Origin: Umbilicaria muhlenbergii
Lineage: Eukaryota > Ascomycota > Lecanoromycetes > Umbilicariales > Umbilicariaceae
NCBI GenBank assembly: GCA_000611775.1
Contig: KK106983.1
Span: 3,158,808 to 3,222,807, forward strand
DNA length: 64,000 nucleotides
Reading direction: 5' to 3'
Both the position numbers and the translations under genes were made by a program. The notes beneath the pieces were generated by a model, which worked only from the letters and a program-made list of their open reading frames with translations, was not told the origin of the DNA and searched no databases. Below, piece by piece: positions 34,656-47,333 of this stretch. Every line of letters begins with the position of its first letter. Within the stretch, counting starts at the first letter, position 1.

Positions 34656-35048
34656 TGTTGCTATCATTTTTGTTGTGAGTGATCAAGATGTTGTATTTTA
34701 TTTATTAAGAAGTCAGCTTTTATGCTGACTTCATTAAGTTACACTTCATTAAGCTACATTAAGTTAAGATAAGAGGAGGTGAAGCTTTGATAAAGTTATA
34801 ATAAATAATATGTCATAAGTAATATAATTATAATAAAGTTAATGCAATGATTATATGTCTTTTATTCAGTGATAAAACTGATCATTAAGAAAACAGGTTT
34901 CTGAATCTTCTTGTGAAAAGTTTTCACTTAATGTCAAGGCGTTAAGTGCTAAGTCATCATATTTAAGTTATAATGTTGTACTATAGTGTCATACTATAGT
35001 GTCATATTATAATGTTATACTGTTATACTATATATGATGATTTTAACA
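34656..35048 (-). repeat. LTR of family H, left (3' LTR by position)
   Basis: The stretch from about 34795 to 35048 aligns with 51790-52009 and 54440-54679, sharing ttttattcagtga-aaaactgatcatt and the tandem tatagtgtcat runs. The first 130 bp are more diverged, so the left edge is uncertain by several bases. The end is gat-ttttaaca. Confidence 0.65.
34970..35035. repeat. tandem (ac)tatagtgtcat repeats in the H-family LTR
   Basis: Five to six units of about 10-15 bp of the form actatagtgtcat lie at the LTR end. The number and order differ in the copies at 51945-51990 and 54598-54665. Confidence 0.7.
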
Positions 35049-35469
35049 CAGTATTTTCCTTCTCATGATGTCATCCCTGAGGTCAACTGACCACTCATAA
35101 ACTTCATTACAATGTTGTAACAGCTAAGGTTGTAGGGTGAGTGCATGAGATTACATTAAAATAAGATTAATCACATGCTTTTACTTAATTGTGATGATAT
35201 TATACCTGGCAGTAAGCTTTCTTCATAACATAAACATTCAAAAAAAACATGTTCATTGTAAATTTAAAACATCTTTTTTAGCTTTATTCTTTGTCTTTTG
35301 TCATTTCATATGACATATTATTATATTCCTCATGACTCACAGCCTGCTGTGATGTTTTGACAGCTCACATGATGTTAACTTTATTATTAAGGTGTGTAAA
35401 GTTTATAACTCATGCTTAAACTTTTCTGCAGTGTCATACTTCCTGTTGTACAGTGTATGATTGTTGACA
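35049..35469. other. AT-rich stretch between H 3' LTR and the accessory gene
   Basis: A purine-rich run on the minus strand next to the LTR (about 35050-35070) could be the polypurine tract. The rest shows no frame or repeat I can support; by position it would be downstream of the antisense gene's promoter. Confidence 0.35.
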
Positions 35470-36520
35470 AAGTGTGTATAAGCTATCAACATCTGAACAT
35501 TTGAACTCATGACTGCAGACAACAGTGAAGACTTATCTCTGCTGAATAAACCTGTCAGCCTTCATACTCAGTGTGATGAGAAAAGCTCTGAGGTGTTGTT
35601 GTTAACAAGTGAGCTCATGATGATTAACACCTTCAGAAAAAGATGAAAAAGCAGAAAAGAAAAATAATCTGTTCAACATTTAAAGAAAACTCAACATTTA
35701 TCTTTAAATGATGCTTTTGATGAGAAGTTTTACTCTGTATGATGTCATGATGATACCTCACTGCCAGCTCATGTGCAGCAGGCTCATCATTATGAGTATG
35801 TGATTTAAAAGAACCTCAGTCACATGTTGTTAAATACTGCTCATTGTGACTCTTGCAGAAAAGCTGAGGTTGATTAATACTTCATATCATAAGTTAATTT
35901 AACCTGTGCTCATTACATGTCACTCTGCAACTTTTATGATCAATGTATAATGAAGTCTTTGATCATCATTATTTTGATTTTTAAAAAATCTGATGTTGTT
36001 GTCCTGCATGCACATGCTTATGATGACAGGAGGAGTGACAGTACACTGTAAATTTTTTTTTAATTCTCTTTCATTTTATTTTATTTAGTATGATTATATT
36101 GTATTGTTGTATTATTATACATAGAATATTTTATCATACTGTCATATTATTGTACTGTCATGTTATATATGTTAATTGTGTATAACATTTAACAGTTAAT
36201 TAATTAATTTTTACACTGTTATCTTTTATTAATCATTATTAACATTCTCTGCACTTCTCACAATTACTCCTCAACATGAGTCTCTTAATATTTTATGCTG
36301 ATATGATGAGTATTAATTCAGTAATCTTGAAAAGCTCATTTAAACTCTTGCTGTCTTGCTGAAAAACATTACTCATACTCTCTGTGTTCTTAACACTCAT
36401 CAATCTCACTGCTGTCAAGAGTATATTGAACTCTTTAAGCAGCATCATGTTAAGAAGATGAGGTTAAAGACTTCATTAAATAATGAAGAAAAGTATAAGA
36501 CAGCAGAATAATAATTAATA
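35470..36520 (+). pseudogene. antisense accessory gene remnant of Gypsy H, Cys-rich
   Basis: On the strand opposite to pol, a TATA-like tgtataag (about 35475) is followed by an ATG at 35509 and a coding-like stretch with S-E-D-L-S-L-L-N. A Cys cluster lies at about 35845-35950 (C-D-S-C, then L-T-C-x-H, then C). A Lys/Leu/Asn-rich helical stretch lies at about 36320-36500 with I-T-H-T-L-x-V-L-N-T-H. This order (N-terminal basic part, CxxC module, helical part) parallels family A. No database family is recognised. It is broken and treated as a fossil. Confidence 0.5.
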
Positions 36521-38356
36521 ATGAAATTATTTCCTCATTTTAATATTTATATCATGCACATGTAACCTGTAATGTTTCTCATAAGAAGTAACATAGCTGT
36601 CATAGCCTCTGTCATAATCTTATCATAAGGTACAGTTATATTTCTGTTATAAAAAATTAAATTGAACAAAGCTGATAAAGTTTTCATGTAAATAAGATGA
36701 TTTTTAGTTATATTCATGTTGTACAGCTCACTTGAATTTCAGCTTGTTAAAATTATCAGCATGAAATTTCTGCAGTTTTGTCTTTACATTGCAGATAAAG
36801 TGTATTAATTTTCATGTATCATCTCACACCTGATCTGTCAGCTTTCATTTAATGAGGTATTAAAGCCTGCTGTTATAAACACAGTTATTCATAATTGCTT
36901 CAACTTCTCACTCATCATCTTGATTAAGTAGTAGGTCTTTTCCTGTCAATGCAGGAAATACATGACATGTGTTTTAAAATGACTTTAATAAAACAATATT
37001 GAACATGTTATAAATATTTCAATCCTCTGAGAGGTTGAGTTTATATGATGATTGACTTATCACACATCATACTTTAAATGAGTTAAACTTTTTTCAATGC
37101 AGTTTCTTCATTTGCTTGTTCATTAATATATTTTTTTCATTAATCAGTATTAAATGATCTTCTTTGAATGTTATCTCTGTTCAGTGTTGATTATAATACT
37201 CAGCATATGTTTCATTAACTTGTCATAACTTTTTTTAAGTTGTAGCATTTTGGTCTTAAAGCCTCTGTGCATTCACATAAGATTTTATTTGTTTATGTGA
37301 GTATTGTATAAACAGCTTACTTAAGCTCATCTGAGGATTTCACTTTAAATTAAGCTGAAAGGGGCTCTTTTCTGTAGCAGCATGTATGAAGTTGTTGTAT
37401 GAGAACTTCATGCAGAGTAAAAGCTTGACTCAGTTCTCTTGCTACTCATTAATGAATATATGTAAATACATCTTCAGGAACTGATTCTGCCTCTCAGTTT
37501 AATTATTAATTTACAGGTGAAAAGCTGTTGACATGTTATAATTATATCACATGTAAAAGCAGAAGCTGATTTACTGCTTTAACATAAACAACTTATCTCT
37601 ATCTGTGATTAAAACTTTTAACATGTTATGATGCTTAATTATGTCTTAAATAAACACTTCAATGAAGTCAGCAACTATCATCATCTTTTGTATAAAAATA
37701 TAATGAGTCATCTTGATTAATTTATCAACTATGACAAGGATTGAATCTCATGTCATACTTTCATACATGTTGCTCAGTGACAGGTTCATAATGAAGTTCA
37801 TTGTCATTGTATGTCATGACACTTCTGAGATTGATAATGAGTTTAATAACTTATATGATTTGTGATGAGCTGACTTCACCTTTTGACATTCAATATAATC
37901 ATAACAGTAATGTCATACATCTCTGACAGTATCAAGTCAGTCATAAGATCATTATATTAATTTTGTAATTCTTGACTTCTCAAAATGACTTGCAAAGACA
38001 TCATCATGAAATTAACTGATCATCACATTGTGAAGAGCAGAGTTCTGCAGAATGTAAATTTTATCATTATAATATATGACATCCTCAATTTCCTGTCAAT
38101 ATTTTCATATATTTAATAATATAAATATCATATTTGACTGCATCTCTGATGTCATGATCATCTCATAATTTATGTTTATATTCATGTTTGTCATCTTAAA
38201 TTTAATCAAGTTATTTTTATCTTCAATAAGAGTAGTTAATTCCTGTTGTACTCATCATATCAAATCATCTTTCAACTGTTCAGTATGAATCACATGTTTA
38301 AGTTGTTTAATAAATATTTTTATATAAGCTGTTATCTCCTCACTTATTGATGAGTG

Positions 38357-39265
38357 CATCAGCAATTTAGCAAGTTAACTCTGAGTTAATTTTTAACACT
38401 TTGAGCGCTCTGAGCTTCTGATCTCATGTCTCAGTTAACAGCCGCTCTTAGCACCTTCTGAGTGCTTTGAGCTCAACCTTAAATCTTGAGCAGAACATCA
38501 AAATTTTGTGATAAAAAAACAATTATTAAAACAATTGTTTAAACAAGTACACACACAGTGTTATAATAACAGTAAAACTTATAATAAGTAAACTTTTGCT
38601 AAAATTCACTTTTCTGCAATAAAAAATCATGATTTGTTGAGTCTGAAAGCACTGTATAAGTGTTGAGTTCTGAATATTTAAAGAACTTCAAGATTTTCAT
38701 CACTTAAAAATTTACACACTTTAATAACTTTTGCACCTCAACAGATATGAAGAAACTTTCAATGCATAAATTATAAAAAACAGTATTCTCTATTAATGTT
38801 AAACTAAAAGTTTCTTCATAACTGCTGCTGTTGTTAAGTTATATTTAATTCAAGTCTTCAATAGTGAAAAATCTTTCAAAAAAAAGTCACATACTTTGAA
38901 TAACTATTGCGCTTTTATACTTATAATATAACTTTCAGGTTATAAGTTGTAGAGAATAAGCTGTTTAAGAGTTTTCTGATACAAAGTTTCTTTTTATGTG
39001 TTGTTGTTGTTGAGTTATTCAAAAAGGCATTAAAAGTCTGTTTATTAATGTTGTGATTTTCATAACTGAAAGTTTGAAATCAATGTAACTTTTTAACAAC
39101 AACAGTGATAAAAAAAACTTTAAGTTATAAAACTGTTAAATAGCTTCTTCTCTACAACTTATAAACTATTTGTATGAGCTCATTTACTGCTCAGAGAGTG
39201 CTCTGAGCGCATAAAGTACTATTAACTAAAACCTTATTTTTGAGCGGGCTGTCAAATTGCAGATG
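38357..39265 (-). mobile_element. D element, copy 1 (palindromic non-coding TIR element)
   Basis: This is 909 bp running from CATCAGCAATTT to AAATTGCAGATG, reverse to copies 2 and 3. It shares the ends and most of the interior but lacks about 210 bp present in the others. It has no coding capacity. It lies inside Gypsy H between the integrase and the peptide-repeat region. The flanks tgagtg and tgagta are similar but the target duplication is not certain. Confidence 0.75.
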
Positions 39266-39399
39266 TGAGTAAACATGAGTTAAAGTGCTTCAACAGTATC
39301 AGCAGAAGTGTTATTCTTAATTTAAAGATTAATAAGAACATGACTTATATCACTGTTTATAACTTCAATGTCTGCTGAGCTATTCTTGATTAAATGCTG

Positions 39400-40010
39400 C
39401 TGAGACTTTGTATATTTAAGTCCTCTGACTAAGTAACAGCTTGCTTCTTAAGTAGATAAGTGTTGCATGATGTGTGCTTTAATGATGTCATTAATTTCTT
39501 TTAACATGACATGATTTGCTTTTTGAGCAGGTAGGTTTCACACTGCTGATGTTTTAATGAAATCATCAGTTTTTTTCAATATGATATTTTCATCATTATG
39601 ATTTACTTCTTTTTGAGCAGATAAGTTCTGCATCATTGATGTTTTAATGAGATCATCATCTTCAGTAATCATCATACTGAGTAGGTGATGCACTGCTGAT
39701 GTTTTGATAACATCATTAACTTCATTTGACATGACATTTTTATCATTTTTATTACAGCTTGCTTCTTCTTAAGCAGGTAAGTTTCACACTGTTGATGTTT
39801 TAATGAGACTGTCATCTTCAGTAATCATTATACTGAGTAAGTGACACACTGTTGATGTTTTAATGATATCACTGACTTCATTTAACATGATACTTTCATC
39901 ATTTTCATTACAGCTTGCTTCTTTTTAAGCAGGTAAATTCTGCACTGTTGATGTTTTAATAAGATCATCATCTTCAGTGTTTATTATATTGATAATATTC
40001 ATTGTGATAA
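39400..40010 (-). repeat. tandem repeat array coding a D-D-x-I-K-T-S peptide repeat, in Gypsy H pol
   Basis: About seven degenerate units contain gatgttttaatga-atcat and alternate with gcttctttttgagcaggtaagtt-type blocks; the combined period is near 70-95 bp. On the minus strand the units encode D-D-x-I-K-T-S-x-x-x-x-L-x-x-x-K-E. The open stretch 39538-39732 covers three of them. The array lies between RNase H and integrase, where most Gypsy elements have only a short linker. Confidence 0.7.
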
Positions 40011-41981
40011 GTATAATATTCTCTTGTTGTAGCTTCTGTCATACTGCCTTTAATTATAATGTCATCACAGCAAGTGTGTATAATTTCTTTTATACTGACT
40101 TATAATCTTCACTTTTTAAGTGAAAGAACTGTCACATTATTTCAGCAGCAGTTGAGGTACTGACAGTTTTCAGTAATTCATAATCAGGTTGTCTTGATAA
40201 GTCATCAGCAGAGTTCTTTTTATCTTCTTAATATGTGATTTTAAAGTTGTATTTAATAAGCTTCTCAGCTCATTTGAGCTGCCTTCATGTGAAGTTTAAG
40301 GTAATCATGAATCAAACAAGGGTTGCATGATTAATTAATATGATAATTTGATGTCATGCACCCTGACAGTAGTGCTATTAATAATGCATGACTTTCATGA
40401 TGACAAGAAGCTCTTGCTCACTTGTATTATAATAAGTCTTAATATTTAACAGCTTCTTGCTGTAGTATGTGATTAATAATCAATGAAGTTGATCATCAAT
40501 CTTAAAGCATTATGTCAAAATTCTGTCAATTGTGAATTCAGAGGTGTCAGTTTCAACCTTCATCAGTTTATTTTCATTAAAATAATATAATAATGAAGCA
40601 CTTATGAAGATCTTCTTCAGAGCTTTAAATGCTTTCAATGCAGCTTCTGAAAGTGAAAAAAAAGCAGGTATAACATTTTTTTTTGTAACTTTTCTTTAAT
40701 CTGTGAACTGCATGCTGAATAACTCATGTTAAATTTTTACAATGAGATTAAGCTGCTCTGCTTTCCTTCAATGTCTTGATGAGGAGCAGTTTAATGAGTT
40801 GAAAGAAAATTTAATATAATTTTAATCTTCTTTTTATTCCTTTCTGTTTTTAAGAGATTTAACAGTAGTGCTGTAATTTGAGAATAATCTCTTATAAACC
40901 TTCAGAAGAAGTTAATAAAGCTTAAAAAAATCTGCAATTTATAAATGTTTTTCAGAAGCAGTTATTCTTTGACAGCTTGAATTTTTTTTAAATTCATATG
41001 TATACTTTTTGTGTTGATTTTAAATTCTAGGAAGTTCACTTCTGTTGTATTAAATAAACACTTACTGATCTTAAGGTGAAGATCATGATGTCATAATGCA
41101 GCTAGTACTTATTATACATGCTCACTGTGTTTAAACTTATCTTTGCTAAAGATCAAGATATCATTTAAGTAGATTACACATGTGATGTTCAGAAACTCAT
41201 TAAGCACCTTATTAATAAAGGCTTGAAACATAACAGGAGTATTCATGAGACTGAAAAATATAACAAGATATTTAAACAGGCTGAATTGTGTTTAAAATGC
41301 TGTTTTTCACTCATCTTCACCCTTGATTCATATTTGATTATATACATTCTTGCAGTTCAGCTTAATGAACTTCTTAACTTCTTAAAGATGATTCAACATG
41401 TCTGATATAAGTGATAATAAGTAGTGATTTTTAATGATAATATTATTCAAGTGTTTATAATCAATAATTAGTCATAAGCTGCTGTCTGATTTTAATATAA
41501 ACATAACAGGTGAAGCTGCAGGTGATATTAATTTATAAATTATGTTTATCTTCATAACATTATCTAGATATACCTTCAATATATTGAGTTTAACTGAAAA
41601 CATTAAATATAACTTTTTAAATGAAGGTTGCTGCTTCAATTTCAAGTTAATGACATAATCATATGAACTTCTTTCAAGCAGAGATTACTTCTCAGCTGTC
41701 TGAAATATGTCTGTGAAGTCATAATATTTAAGAGGTAAACTGTCATAAACATTGTCATATCCTTTGTCATATCACAATGAGTTCATTTGTAGAGTATTTT
41801 TTTATATTAATCACTAAGTCTGATGATCCTATGAAGTGATTCATGATAAAAAGATTATTCATATGTAAAATGCTCTTCAGCACCTTTCTCTCATTGACAG
41901 AGAATACTTAATGTGTTATGATATGTCTCACCTTTTTTCATAAGAATTTTCCCATGTCATATTCATGATTTAGATTTGCAT

Positions 41982-41986
41982 TGACT
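41982..41986 (+). repeat. target site duplication of Gypsy A copy 2, left
   Basis: tgact here pairs with tgatt at 48818-48822; the one difference is a C/T transition. Confidence 0.75.
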
Positions 41987-42214
41987 TGTCAGACTATAGC
42001 GTCCCTTACTAGAAAGGAAAGTATAGTCAAGGTTCATGACAGCATGAGATATAAATGTATAGAGGTTATATGATCCTAATTATATAAAACTAATAACTAA
42101 GGAATGAAGGTGAGATCAAGCAGTGCAGAGTTTTCATGTGACTCATTAACACTGTCAAGTCACTTATAGAGCGCATGCTCTACGTGAGTCTCAGATTGTC
42201 ATTAACTCATGACA
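41987..42214 (-). repeat. 3' LTR of Gypsy A copy 2
   Basis: This is a 228-bp repeat, TGTCAG...TGACA, partner of 48590-48817. Confidence 0.93.
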
Positions 42215-42463
42215 ATTGCCTCCCCTCTATGCAGCGGCCCTCTGATGCAGAAAGGTGAGTGACTGATAGAAGGCTCAGTTAACAGTTGAATCAATGATGC
42301 AGCATCAGCACTGACTAAGTGAGATGATAATGAAATGAGCTTGTCACATGACAGTGAAAACCCTGAGGAGCGGAGAGACAGCAGCAGAGTCATGACAGCA
42401 TCAGCATGACAGCATTATGATAACATAATCAAGGCCCCGGGTGATGATATCACAACAAGAGCT

Positions 42464-43344
42464 TCAGAATATAAATACTGTCAACTTCTCAGCCTTCTGT
42501 CATCAACTTTTGCCAGAGCAGTGATTCATCATCACAACATCATTAATGCATCCTCAAGACACATCATCTTCATCACTGCAACATCAGTCATTATGCCTGT
42601 AAGTCAGAGAAGCTGACTCCGCAGATGCACTTTTAATGTGAGTTATCATATAACACTCACTGATTATCAAGTGCTCTGCTGAACCTCATGCACATCTTAT
42701 TGAACCTTTCTGTCTCCGTTGTTCCCGTCACTTCATGGATGATATGACTCAGGTATGTGACGTCAGGTTGAATGTCAAGTGCGCATACTGTGCAAATCTG
42801 CACAAAGCTTATCTTTTAATAAGTTTAACCTGCTCACCTGTTGCACTTCACTGATGATTTAAGGTTCTCACATGATTTACCTGCAAGGTAAACACTCTCA
42901 TATGCTTGATTAATAAAGTCAACATCAACACTCCTTCACCTGCTCTCCTGACCGCCCTCAAGGTGCGTCAAAAGTGTTATAATAAGAAGATTACAGCACA
43001 TCTTCATGTTGTCAGCTGTCATCAGAAACTGTTGAAATTGAAGTTTGCTGTCAAGATCAGCCTCCTGCTCCTTAAGCAGATCAAATGCATCAACAACGCC
43101 CTTGAAAGTATTCTGAATATCATGTGATATTCAGTTTAATCCTCTTCTCTTCACCTCTGACATGACAGTTATGAATCATTAATGTGCATCTTATTTTAAA
43201 AGTGTTTGCCTGTCATTGTTGATGATGATGATGATGATGATGATGAAGATTTCTCTCCTTTTGAGTCAGAGGGGTCAGAGGAAATAAAGGAGGATGATGA
43301 AGATGAAAAGAAAGATGAGAATGATGATGATGAGTAAATTATTC
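42464..43344 (+). pseudogene. antisense accessory gene remnant of Gypsy A copy 2, Cys-rich
   Basis: Collinear with 17980-18860. TATA-like tataaata lies at about 42470 and the ATG at 42593. The Cys module here reads K-C-A-Y-C-A-N-L-H-K-A at about 42777-42809, a clearer CxxC than in copy 1. The helical open stretch is 42906-43127, and an acidic Asp/Glu/Lys-rich stretch ends at about 43337. It is preserved in the same place in both copies. Function unknown; treated as a fossil. Confidence 0.65.
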
Positions 43345-43623
43345 TTTGCTGATGTTTTGCTGATCTTATATAATAGTTCCTTTTGCCTGCTTTGATTCAC
43401 TGCAGCAGCAGTAATAATATTATGATTCTCATGTGCTTTCCTGATGATTCACCTTCTTTAGTGAACTTGTCACTCTTGACCCTTGTCATAAATCATCTAT
43501 AAGGCCTCAATAAAATCTGTAAAACCTCTTGAGGAAAATCAGGAAAGAGTGTTCTTATGATGTTAATTAAATCTTTTTAAATTACTTCTTCCTGCACTCT
43601 TCTAATTTGTTGTTAAAGGCTGC

Positions 43624-46600
43624 ATGCATTTCCTGCACACCTTTTAAGTCCTTCTTTGACACTCATTGATCATATTCTTCTGGTCAACCCTTTCATTTCA
43701 CTTTGTACAGGATTTCATTCCTGAATTTTCAGTGATTTAATATCTCTTCAACTTTGTATTCTTCTTCATCATCAATTAGCTCTGAAGGTGGCAGCAATGA
43801 TTTGAAGTGATCACTGACTCTGCACTGATATGACTTCAGGTAAGAGATGTGAAAGACATTATGAATTCAATAAATGAGTGATAAAGTTAACCTGTAAGCC
43901 TGCTTCCCTATTAAGTCTTCAACCTGAAATGATTTAATGAATTTGTGAGACAGTTTCCTGCTCAAGCGCTTCTGTCATAAGTTCTTCATGAATAACATTA
44001 TCAAGTCTCTCACATTATAAGTCTTGAGTTTATGTTTAACATTGTAGTATTTTGCCTGAGAATTAATTACATTTTCTCATCATTGTGACAGTGCTTCCTG
44101 TATGTCATGAAATTGTTTCACTCAGTTTTTAACTGCAGGTACCTCTTCTTTCCTGAAGTCATCCTCAACTTTAAATCTTACTTCTGAATGATAAGCATAC
44201 ATGACATAGAAAGAGCTGCACCTTATTGATGCTTGCATTTCATTATTGTAAGCAAATTCTGTCAGGAGTAAAAGGTTCATTCAGTTGTCTTGTTCATCTG
44301 AGCAATAACAGTGAAGGTAATGTTTCAAGGTTTGATTCTGTTATTCTGTCTGTTCATTCATTTGCAGGTGAAAGGCAGTGCTTAGCTGATGCTTCATTCT
44401 TAAATAGTAGCACATTTCTGATCAGAAAGCACTTGTGAAAACTGATCTCTGATCAGAGACAGCCCCTTTCAGTACACTGAATCAGCATATTATTTCCTCA
44501 TAGAATAAGTCAGTCAACTCTGTTGCTGTAATCATTTTCATGATTTGAATATACTGAGCCATTTTCATATACTGATCTACAATCATTAAGATCACATCAT
44601 ACACGCAACCCCTGCATTTACTTGGCAGCAAGTCAGTGATAAAATTCATGATGACTTGCTGTCATGATCCTTCTGACTGAGGCAGCGCCTGTAGCTCATC
44701 ATAAGGATGATGTTTAAGCACTTTCACCCTTTGACAGATGTCACATGACGCAACATAATCTTTGACATCTTGACTCATATCAATTCAATAGTATTTGTGA
44801 TTAATTAATTCAAGAGTTCTTTCTACCCTGAAATGCCCTGTCAAGGCATCATCATGATGATGTTTCAAGATCTCTGCCCTTACAGACTCTTCTTCTGAAA
44901 CATATATTTATTCCTCATGAAATAAAAGGCCTTCAGAGTCAACCCTTCAGGGACTTTCAGCTCTAGCCTTGTGCTTCACTGATGTATGATCAGCGTTGCG
45001 TGTCACTTCTACAAATGAATCATCATTTTGTAGAGTTTGAATCAAATCCCTTAAAGGTAAACTCAGGCTTTCATCAGCTGTTTCATGAATGACAAGATCT
45101 CTTACCATCACATGTGAAATGAGTTGTTTGCAATCAACAGTTTCAGTGACAGAGTTAAGCTGTTTTGCAGCTATGTCACAGTCATCATGAGCAGATGTTT
45201 TGTCATCACTTCTTCAGCATTCTTTCTGAAGTTTGAGGTCTTTAATCTCAGTCATTCTCCCCGCCTCTGTGAGCAACTGCCTCACAATAGAGGCATATCT
45301 GAGTGAGAATATGTTCACAAGAGTGACTAACTTTCTCTGAAGTGTTGAGAGTAATTTCTTCATAGTTTCACTCACCTCTTTGACATCCTCATAGTCTGGT
45401 CACCTCAACAGCGCATCAGTGGGGTTGGTCTTTTCAGACTGATGCAGGATATTGAAATCAAAAGCAGTGAGCTTCATTACTCATCATGCCTGCTTATCAT
45501 TCAATTCCTTCACGTTTATAAATCCTCATAGATTGTTATGATCAGTCAATACCTCTATGATATGACAACTGCCTTCAAGATAGTGGCGTCAGTGTTTAAA
45601 CATCATAATGATGACAAGGAGCTCCTGATCATGAGTTTCATATCAGATCTCTGAAGGAGACAGCTTTCTTGATCAGAACACAATTGAATGTCACTTTCTG
45701 TTATTCAACAGCTGAGACAGGATGCCACTAAGCTCAATGATTGACACATCAGTTTTCACTCATATCTGTAACTTTGAGTCAAAGTGAATCAGGATGAGCA
45801 TCATTGTAAAGGCTTCATGAAGGCGGTCAAACACCTCCTTTGCATTGTTTGAGAATTTAAAAGACTTAAACTTCTTTTCATCCTTGCTACCTTTCATAAG
45901 GTTTGTCAAGGGGGCTGCAACTTGTGAATAACACTTAATAAAGTGTCTATAAAAGTTCATAAAGCTCAGGAAAACTTGTACTTCCTGAAAAGTCCTTGAT
46001 ACTGATCAGTCTCATATGATGTTCACTCATCACAGATCCATCACTATGCCTTCAGTTGTGATAATAAACCCTAGGAATTTCACCTTGATAATGAAGAATT
46101 CACACTTCTTAAAGTTCATGTAAAGTTGAAATCAGTGAAGTCAGTTTAACATCTGCTTAATGTGCTCTCAGTGTTCTGCTGATGATTCTGAATATATAAG
46201 AATGTCATTTAGATAGACAACACAAAAGACATTCACAAGCCCTGCTAACGCCTGATTGATGTAAGCCTGAAACATAATCAGCGCATTTGCCAATCTGAAA
46301 GGCATGACCATATACTCAAAGTGGCTGTAACAAGTGTGAAACACTGTTTTTCACTCATCACCCTCCTTAATGCAGATACAGTGATAGACGTCCTTCAAAT
46401 CTAGCTTCATAAATAGCTTGACTTCACTAAGCTGATTCAACATTTCACTTATAAGAGGTAACAGGTGCCTGTTCTTGATGATCATCTTGTTCAACCCTCA
46501 GTAATCAACACATAACTGCAGCCCTTCATCTTTCTTTGAAACAAAAAGGATGAGTGCCCCTGCAGGGCTCATGAAATGATGAATTCAACCTTTCATTAAG

Positions 46601-47284
46601 GTGTCATTCAAGTATTCTCATAATACCCCTAATTCAGTATTGAAGAGATTATACAAAGGGTCATAAGATGAATCTGTGCTGTTCAGGTCAATTGCATGAT
46701 CACTGATCTTATGAGGTGAAAGGAGGTCAGCATTCTCTGTTGAGAACACATCTGCATAATCAACATACTCCTCAGGTAGAGCTTGTGTTATTTCAGTGCT
46801 TTATATGCACACCTCTGATGCAGCGTCATCACTCAGACTGACTCATATCATGATGTAAACAGCAGAGTGGTCTTGAATCTCTCTTGTGAATTCATCAGGT
46901 GACTGTAACTCAATAGGCTGCTCCTTAATGTTGAAGCGCCACGCCTTCATTCTGCAGTTGATTCACACATGTTCAGTTTTTAATGCAGGGAGTTCAAGGA
47001 TAAGGGGTGATCCTGGCTTATTCAATGCATAAAACACATGTTCACATTCATGAGATTGTCCTCAACTGTCAGTAAGCTGATAATGCACACAGTAAGCACT
47101 GAAGCAGTAAGCCTTCTGATCATTTAAGAATTAAGGTTGAGGCAACAAGCCCTTCATACAAGTTAATTGATGCTCAATAACAAAATGTTGCAAAATCACA
47201 TTGACTTCAGCTCCCGTGTTCAATAAAGCTTGCATGAGTATGACATCATCATTGTGAAGAACTTGTTCATCAACAATTAAATTA
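43624..47284 (-). pseudogene. pol remnant of Gypsy A copy 2
   Basis: Same order as in copy 1, from chromodomain (about 43624-43824) to protease (about 47174-47284). The open stretch 45760-45960 is the RT end with N-F-Y-R-H-F-I-K-C-Y-S. It is broken many times. Confidence 0.88.
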
Positions 47285-47333
47285 AGCTCTGAGGCTACTT
47301 TTGTTCAGCACTTCAGTGACATGAAGCCTTCAC

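Larger units (their letters stand above)
36720..41560 (-). pseudogene. pol remnant of Gypsy H
   Basis: The chromodomain block (E-W-E-V-E-A-I-M-N, then L-I-K-W, then T-W-K-L-I-H) lies at about 36930-36750. The integrase is spread over about 36950-38356. RNase H and RT lie at about 40130-41560, with the usual late-RT block at about 41200-41330. D1 is inserted within. It is broken many times; the assignment rests on the order of short matches. Confidence 0.6.

Noticed and set aside
39400-40010. Host gene with repeat domains
   Set aside because: It lies in order and on the same strand between RNase H and integrase of Gypsy H.
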